Positions 6,198-8,916 of a DNA stretch of 8,916 bases are shown one piece after another. The DNA is from Candidatus Nanohaloarchaea archaeon. Its GTDB lineage: Archaea > EX4484-52 > GLR71. Both the position numbers and the translations under genes were made by a program. The notes beneath the pieces are model-generated. The model was not told where the DNA came from and ran no database searches. It worked only from the letters and a program-made list of their open reading frames with translations. Where the stretch lies: NCBI GenBank assembly GCA_030671745.1, contig DAOVHT010000042.1, forward strand, positions 1-8,916, written 5' to 3'. Within the stretch, counting starts at the first letter, position 1, and each line of letters starts with the position of its first letter.

Positions 6198-6212
6198 TTT
6201 TTTTATTTTTTT
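6198..6212 (+). terminator. Oligo-T terminator of the FKBP gene
   Basis: Two T7 runs separated by one A, 12 bases after the stop codon, with no hairpin. Confidence 0.6.
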
Positions 6213-6226
6213 ATTAATTTCAAATT

Positions 6227-6270
6227 CTGATAATCAACATACCAACAGTTCAAATCTCTCTCAGGGCTTT
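6227..6270 (+). pseudogene. Degenerate 3' half of tRNA-Thr (attachment-site remnant)
   Basis: Bases 6247-6270 are identical, over 24 bases, to 8799-8822 of the intact tRNA-Thr: the last T-stem bases, the T-loop, the acceptor 3' strand and the start of the T-run. The match continues leftwards: 6231-6246 aligns gaplessly with 8783-8798 with six mismatches, and CTGA (6227-6230) matches 8775-8778 after a 4-base loss in the anticodon loop. No 5' half is present. The extent (anticodon arm to 3' end) is that of tRNA-type attachment sites used by archaeal tyrosine integrases. Confidence 0.75.
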
Positions 6271-6303
6271 GTTTTCATATCAAAAATTTGTGCATTATAT
6301 TAT

Positions 6304-7674
6304 TTACTTTACAACTTCCCAATGACCACCTTTATCAGAACCTATTCGTTTTATTCTTCCATCTTCTTTTAATTTTAAAATATCTCGTTTTATTGTCTTT
6401 TCATTAACATTTAATTTTTCTGATAACTCAAAAATCGTTATATATTTATTTGTTTTTATTGATTCAATAATAATCTTTAACCGTTTTACAGGGACATTTA
6501 CAGGGACATTTACAGGGACATTTACAGGGACATTTACACTGAATCCACCATTCTGTAACCTACGATAAAATATTACAGTAAACCAATCAGAACTGATCTT
6601 AAACTCAACCGGTAACTCTAATTTATCACACAGATCTTTAATCTTATTAATACCTGATCCTAATTTTTCAACAAGATTTAATCGGAATGCCATATCTACA
6701 AGCAGGTTGTTTCGTGCCAAACTCCTAAGACCCAATTCATTTTTATCAAATAATAATCCTCCGGGGTTTGAAATCTCAACCCGATCAAGATATATATCAA
6801 TCTGTATCCGACCTTTTGAAAAATAATCCCTGTGAATCATAGCATTTAGAATTGCTTCTCTTAATGCATCCTCAGGCAATTCTAAAATATCATCACGACC
6901 CATAGGTTTTGGTAGCATGTTCGTATTTAACTTTGATACAAGATATTTAAACGAATTTTCGTAATTAGAAACAAAATCATTATTGAATTCTTGACTATCA
7001 ATGATATCTACACGACTTTTACCCTTCCATAATACACAGACAATATCTGCTCGACTTAGAAAACGACTGACATTTTTACAAAAAAATAAGACACCTGCGT
7101 TTGTTATTTGTTTATGTTTCAATAATCCTAAATTTTTCAGAAGAAGTGGTTGATCGATATCAGAAAGTATATTTGTACGTTTTAGAAATTTATTAAATGC
7201 TTCATTATTAAAATCAGTCATCAGATCAAATTCAGTATTTACTTTATCATCAAAACTAAGCTTGTTTTTCAGTTCAAACAGGCTTCGTATCTCATCAGGT
7301 GATATTAATTTTTGTGTAATGTTTCCTTCTCGTATGAAAAACATCCCATTGATATTATGAAGCTCATCACTTTTGAATACTTCAATTACGATGATTGCTA
7401 AGTCTTCACATACGCTGACGTGTATCTTCAGGTTAGGATTGATCTCACGGGCAAAATGTTGGACTTGCGCCAAAATGGAATTATTGTACTTAACACCTAC
7501 AACTTCACCTGTATCAGTAACTCCCACAAGTATTTTACCACCTAAAGTGTTTGCAAAAGCACATATTGAATGTTTGATCTCTTTCCTGAGCTCTTTGCTT
7601 AGACTTTCCTTAAATTCAAGACTTAGGCTTTCACCGAAAGATATCAGTTCAAGCAGATCATTTTTAGCGTGCAT
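6304..7674 (-). CDS. Schlafen AlbA_2 / GHKL ATPase-like / winged-helix protein
   Basis: A 456-residue protein. Residues 14-130 form an AlbA_2 (Schlafen-type) domain: LEFKESL at 19-25, FANTLGGKILVGVTDTGEVVG at 40-60 and FFIREGN at 112-118. Residues 250-350 resemble the HATPase_c_4 domain: LREAILNAMIHRDY at 271-284, ISNPGGL at 301-307 and LVEKLGSGINKI at 334-345. A VNVP tandem-repeat linker (380-396) joins a C-terminal winged helix (397-456; ELSEKLNVNEKTIKRDILKL as the reading part). Proteins of this layout are annotated as ATP-binding transcriptional regulators; AlbA_2 proteins also occur in defence and mobile contexts. The gene is A/T-rich, on the minus strand, beside the tRNA-Thr remnant, consistent with horizontal acquisition. 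The start MHAKNDLLEL has no evident Shine-Dalgarno site; a dyad lies 37 bases upstream. DNA target and activity are unknown. Confidence 0.9.
   Translation of the reverse strand: MHAKNDLLELISFGESLSLEFKESLSKELRKEIKHSICAFANTLGGKILVGVTDTGEVVGVKYNNSILAQVQHFAREINPNLKIHVSVCEDLAIIVIEVFKSDELHNINGMFFIREGNITQKLISPDEIRSLFELKNKLSFDDKVNTEFDLMTDFNNEAFNKFLKRTNILSDIDQPLLLKNLGLLKHKQITNAGVLFFCKNVSRFLSRADIVCVLWKGKSRVDIIDSQEFNNDFVSNYENSFKYLVSKLNTNMLPKPMGRDDILELPEDALREAILNAMIHRDYFSKGRIQIDIYLDRVEISNPGGLLFDKNELGLRSLARNNLLVDMAFRLNLVEKLGSGINKIKDLCDKLELPVEFKISSDWFTVIFYRRLQNGGFSVNVPVNVPVNVPVNVPVKRLKIIIESIKTNKYITIFELSEKLNVNEKTIKRDILKLKEDGRIKRIGSDKGGHWEVVK
6485..6538 (+). repeat. 12-bp tandem repeat, 4.5 copies, coding VNVP
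   Basis: The unit TTTACAGGGACA (plus strand) repeats without a mismatch from 6485 to 6538. On the minus strand it encodes the (VNVP)n linker between the ATPase-like and winged-helix domains. Because the unit is 12 bases, copy-number change keeps the frame and only changes linker length. Confidence 0.95.
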
Positions 7675-7710
7675 AACACAATATTGACATTACTGGGTAC
7701 ATAATGATTG

Positions 7711-7731
7711 GTTACCCCCTAAGGTGGTAAC
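7711..7731. promoter_or_regulatory. Dyad upstream of the AlbA_2 gene (candidate operator)
   Basis: GTTACC (7711-7716) and GGTAAC (7726-7731) form a 6-bp inverted repeat around CCCTAAGGT; an overlapping dyad CCTAA (7718-7722) / TTAGG (7733-7737) interlocks with it. The dyad lies 37-57 bases before the AlbA_2 start codon, just upstream of a weak TATA-like CATTATGTA (minus strand, about 7697-7705), so it could be an autoregulatory site for the winged-helix protein. Confidence 0.4.
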
Positions 7732-7741
7732 TTTAGGTTTT

Positions 7742-7773
7742 GTAAAAAGATCTGTAAAAACTAATTGTTTTAC
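7742..7773 (-). terminator. Possible terminator of the DUF5680 gene
   Basis: Read on the minus strand, directly after the stop codon: a GTAAAA/TTTTAC stem (7768-7773 with 7754-7759), then AGATC and a T5 run. A/T-rich and short, so only moderately convincing. Confidence 0.35.
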
Positions 7774-8250
7774 TCATTTATTGAGAATGATTCCACCAAA
7801 GTAATGTTGTCTGAAGACTTCTTCGCCTTTATACAATATCTTTTCAGAACCATTGAAGAGACTTATATCCCCCTCGGTTTCATCAATATACTCAAAATCC
7901 CCATCTACAAACGATTCAGGACCTCTGAATGGTCTTTCTTTATTGACAAGTTTTAATGCTTTTTTAAGTACTGCAAAAGTTTCACTAGAAAACGCAAGGT
8001 CTTTAAGATATTTATCTGCCATACCTCCATTGTAAGACATAGCCCATATAGGAATGCCTTTCAGACGGACAATCTCCTGACCAGGGGCGCGAAAGAAACC
8101 TGTATAGCTGTCTCTGTATTCTAAATCACCTTCTTTATACTCAAGCTCATAGAACCCAGGTCTTTGCGGGGTTACTTCAGCTCCATCACCTGCATAAGTC
8201 TGCACTTTTGCGCGAACAAGAAATCCTGCAAGTGTCTCAAGATTTATCAT
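7774..8250 (-). CDS. DUF5680 family protein
   Basis: A 158-residue soluble protein. The run of motifs fits DUF5680 proteins, a family of unknown function found in bacteria and archaea: N-terminal LAGFLVRAKVQTYAGDG, then RPGFYELEYKEGDLEYRDSY, GFFRAPGQEIVRLKGIPIWA and MSYNGGM, and a C-terminal HYFGGIIL. The start at ATG 8250 was chosen over the upstream TTG at 8268 because GGAG (8261-8264, minus strand) lies 10 bases before the ATG and would fall inside the longer frame; this is one of the few good Shine-Dalgarno sites here. It is transcribed divergently from the zinc-ribbon gene, and in the same direction as the AlbA_2 gene 100 bases downstream. The family assignment is from recalled motif resemblance. 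Confidence 0.75.
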   Translation of the reverse strand: MINLETLAGFLVRAKVQTYAGDGAEVTPQRPGFYELEYKEGDLEYRDSYTGFFRAPGQEIVRLKGIPIWAMSYNGGMADKYLKDLAFSSETFAVLKKALKLVNKERPFRGPESFVDGDFEYIDETEGDISLFNGSEKILYKGEEVFRQHYFGGIILNK

Positions 8251-8325
8251 ATCTCTAATTCTCCACAAAAATATATATTAATGACATTTATTTTGGGTTA
8301 AGTTATACACCAAACAATCAAAAAC

Positions 8326-8334
8326 AATATAAAC
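8326..8334 (+). promoter_or_regulatory. TATA box of the zinc-ribbon gene
   Basis: AATATAAAC is centred 27 bases before the ATG at 8357, and no Shine-Dalgarno site exists, so the transcript is probably leaderless. The 106-base gap 8251-8356 must also hold the minus-strand promoter for the DUF5680 gene; no single box is clear there. Confidence 0.55.
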
Positions 8335-8356
8335 CTTTTACGCACATATTCATACT

Positions 8357-8611
8357 ATGGCAATGAAATATCCTGACATTGATAATACTAATTACTTCAC
8401 AAACCGTGCATTATCCAACAAAGAAGGCGAAAAGACAGGCAAGATTCTCATGTTCCGTGAGAAAGGCAAAGAAAAGTTCTATCTTAGGATGAAATGCCCG
8501 TACTGCGGACACATGCAAGAGCGCGAAGAAGCATTTGCAAAGAAGCCTTATCGTCCAGTATGTGAAGGATGCGGCAAGAAAGTAGCGATTGTAAAACTGA
8601 AGAAGCAGTAA
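8357..8611 (+). CDS. Small two-CxxC zinc-ribbon protein
   Basis: An 84-residue basic protein. CPYC (residues 47-50) and CEGC (69-72) form a four-Cys zinc ribbon, with an extended charged N-terminal half (FREKGKEKFYLRMK) and a Lys-rich end (AIVKLKKQ). Such proteins usually bind nucleic acid or sit in ribosomal or transcription complexes, but I do not recognise a named family. MAMKYPDID starts at a leaderless-type ATG; the second ATG, at 8363, is an alternative. Codon use is richer in G/C at third positions than the AlbA_2 gene, more like the FKBP and hydrolase genes, so it may be resident rather than imported. It is followed 135 bases later by tRNA-Thr. Confidence 0.8.
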   Translation: MAMKYPDIDNTNYFTNRALSNKEGEKTGKILMFREKGKEKFYLRMKCPYCGHMQEREEAFAKKPYRPVCEGCGKKVAIVKLKKQ

Positions 8612-8651
8612 TAAAGAATTAAATACTGCAAAAGTAGCAAACAATCAAAAA

Positions 8652-8670
8652 GCTTTAAAAAACTTTATGT
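8652..8670 (+). promoter_or_regulatory. TATA-like element upstream of tRNA-Thr
   Basis: GCTTTAAAAAACTTTATGT shares the exact 12-mer AAAACTTTATGT (8659-8670) with the tRNA-Met upstream region. A second A/T box (TATAATATTATTTATTAG, 8710-8727) is better spaced for a start right at the tRNA, so which one is used is open. Confidence 0.4.
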
Positions 8671-8746
8671 CACAAATAAAGTTAGTGCTTCTAATCTTAT
8701 GTAATATTGTATAATATTATTTATTAGTATTAGCATTTTTTAATTT

Positions 8747-8820
8747 GCTCTGATAGCTCAGCCTGGTTGAGCGGCTGACTTGTAATCAGCAGGCCGGGAG
8801 TTCAAATCTCTCTCAGGGCT
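8747..8820 (+). tRNA. tRNA-Thr (TGT)
   Basis: Acceptor GCTCTGA pairs with TCAGGGC (one G-T), discriminator T at 8820. D-stem GCTC/GAGC; anticodon stem GCTGA/TCAGC around CTTGTAA (anticodon TGT, 8781-8783); T-stem GGGAG/CTCTC (one G-T) with normal T-loop TTCAAAT. No intron, no encoded CCA. A T-run follows. Its 3' end (8799-8822) is the longer member of the direct repeat shared with 6247-6270. Confidence 0.95.
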
Positions 8821-8916
8821 TTTAAACCGATAACAGGAGACCTTAAATGAAACAGAAATAAACCGACTTTATACGCAATTGAAACAAAATATATTCAGCG
8901 TATGAAGTCAACATCA

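Noticed and set aside
6485..6538. A CRISPR array
   Set aside because: The repeats are directly adjacent 12-mers with no spacers, and they lie in a coding frame.
7373..7687. Plus-strand 104-codon frame opposite the AlbA_2 N-terminus
   Set aside because: Antisense to the conserved AlbA_2 motifs; Ser/Leu-rich shadow product.
7765..8035. Two plus-strand frames opposite the DUF5680 gene
   Set aside because: The minus-strand gene has a good Shine-Dalgarno site and a recognisable family pattern; these have neither.
8411..8644. 77-codon minus-strand frame opposite the zinc-ribbon gene
   Set aside because: The CxxC pairs and TATA spacing support the plus-strand gene; the antisense product is a Phe/Leu-rich artefact.
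6271..8746. A simple intact integrated element bounded by attL and attR
   Set aside because: No integrase is present, and the fragment precedes the intact tRNA, opposite to a single insertion; kept only as a remnant or rearranged locus.
8902..8916. Start of another gene at the right edge (ATGAAGTCAACATCA)
   Set aside because: Only five codons are visible; a TTTATA about 30 bases upstream is suggestive but not enough to call a gene.

Overview
The window reads as archaeal. Both tRNA genes lack an encoded CCA end, and one carries bulge-helix-bulge (BHB) introns of the type cut by the archaeal splicing endonuclease. Several genes have an A/T-rich TATA-like box 25-30 bases before the start codon and no Shine-Dalgarno site, which suggests leaderless transcripts. 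The protein set (a giant glycosylation-sequon-rich beta-helix surface protein with a C-terminal membrane anchor, a SlyD-like FKBP, a small cold-shock protein, short zinc-ribbon proteins) and the low GC content fit a DPANN archaeon of the Woesearchaeota/Pacearchaeota kind. That placement is an inference from gene style, not a phylogeny.

Layout. Bases 2-3682 hold the 3' part of a very large surface protein gene, open at the left edge. It is built from repeated beta-helix modules, followed by an Ig-like domain, a Cys-rich motif, an acidic linker, a coiled-coil stalk, one membrane helix and a basic tail. A metallo-beta-lactamase-fold hydrolase (3688-4332) follows after 5 bases. Next comes an elongator tRNA-Met (CAT) gene (4469-4631) with two introns, one at the usual 37/38 position and one in the T-loop at 59/60; the upstream leader can fold. 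Then come an unrecognised 146-residue protein (4731-5171), a cold-shock protein gene (5340-5531) whose 5' UTR can form a long hairpin ending at the Shine-Dalgarno site, and a SlyD-like FKBP peptidyl-prolyl isomerase (5757-6185).

The right part, 6227-8820, looks accessory. It is bounded by a degenerate 3' half of tRNA-Thr (6227-6270) and an intact tRNA-Thr(TGT) (8747-8820), which share a perfect 24-bp direct repeat. Between them lie a Schlafen AlbA_2/GHKL-ATPase/winged-helix protein (minus strand, with a 12-bp tandem repeat in its linker), a DUF5680 protein (minus strand) and a two-CxxC zinc-ribbon protein (plus strand). The repeat is tRNA-type attachment-site material, but the order of fragment and intact gene is the reverse of a single simple insertion, so a rearranged or decayed integration locus is more likely than an intact element.

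The left genes concern the cell surface and protein folding or stress. No obvious shared pathway joins them apart from the close surface protein/hydrolase pair. The points most worth a second look are the two-intron tRNA-Met with C at position 55, the cold-shock 5' UTR fold, the G9 tract in the surface protein, and the tRNA-Thr remnant.
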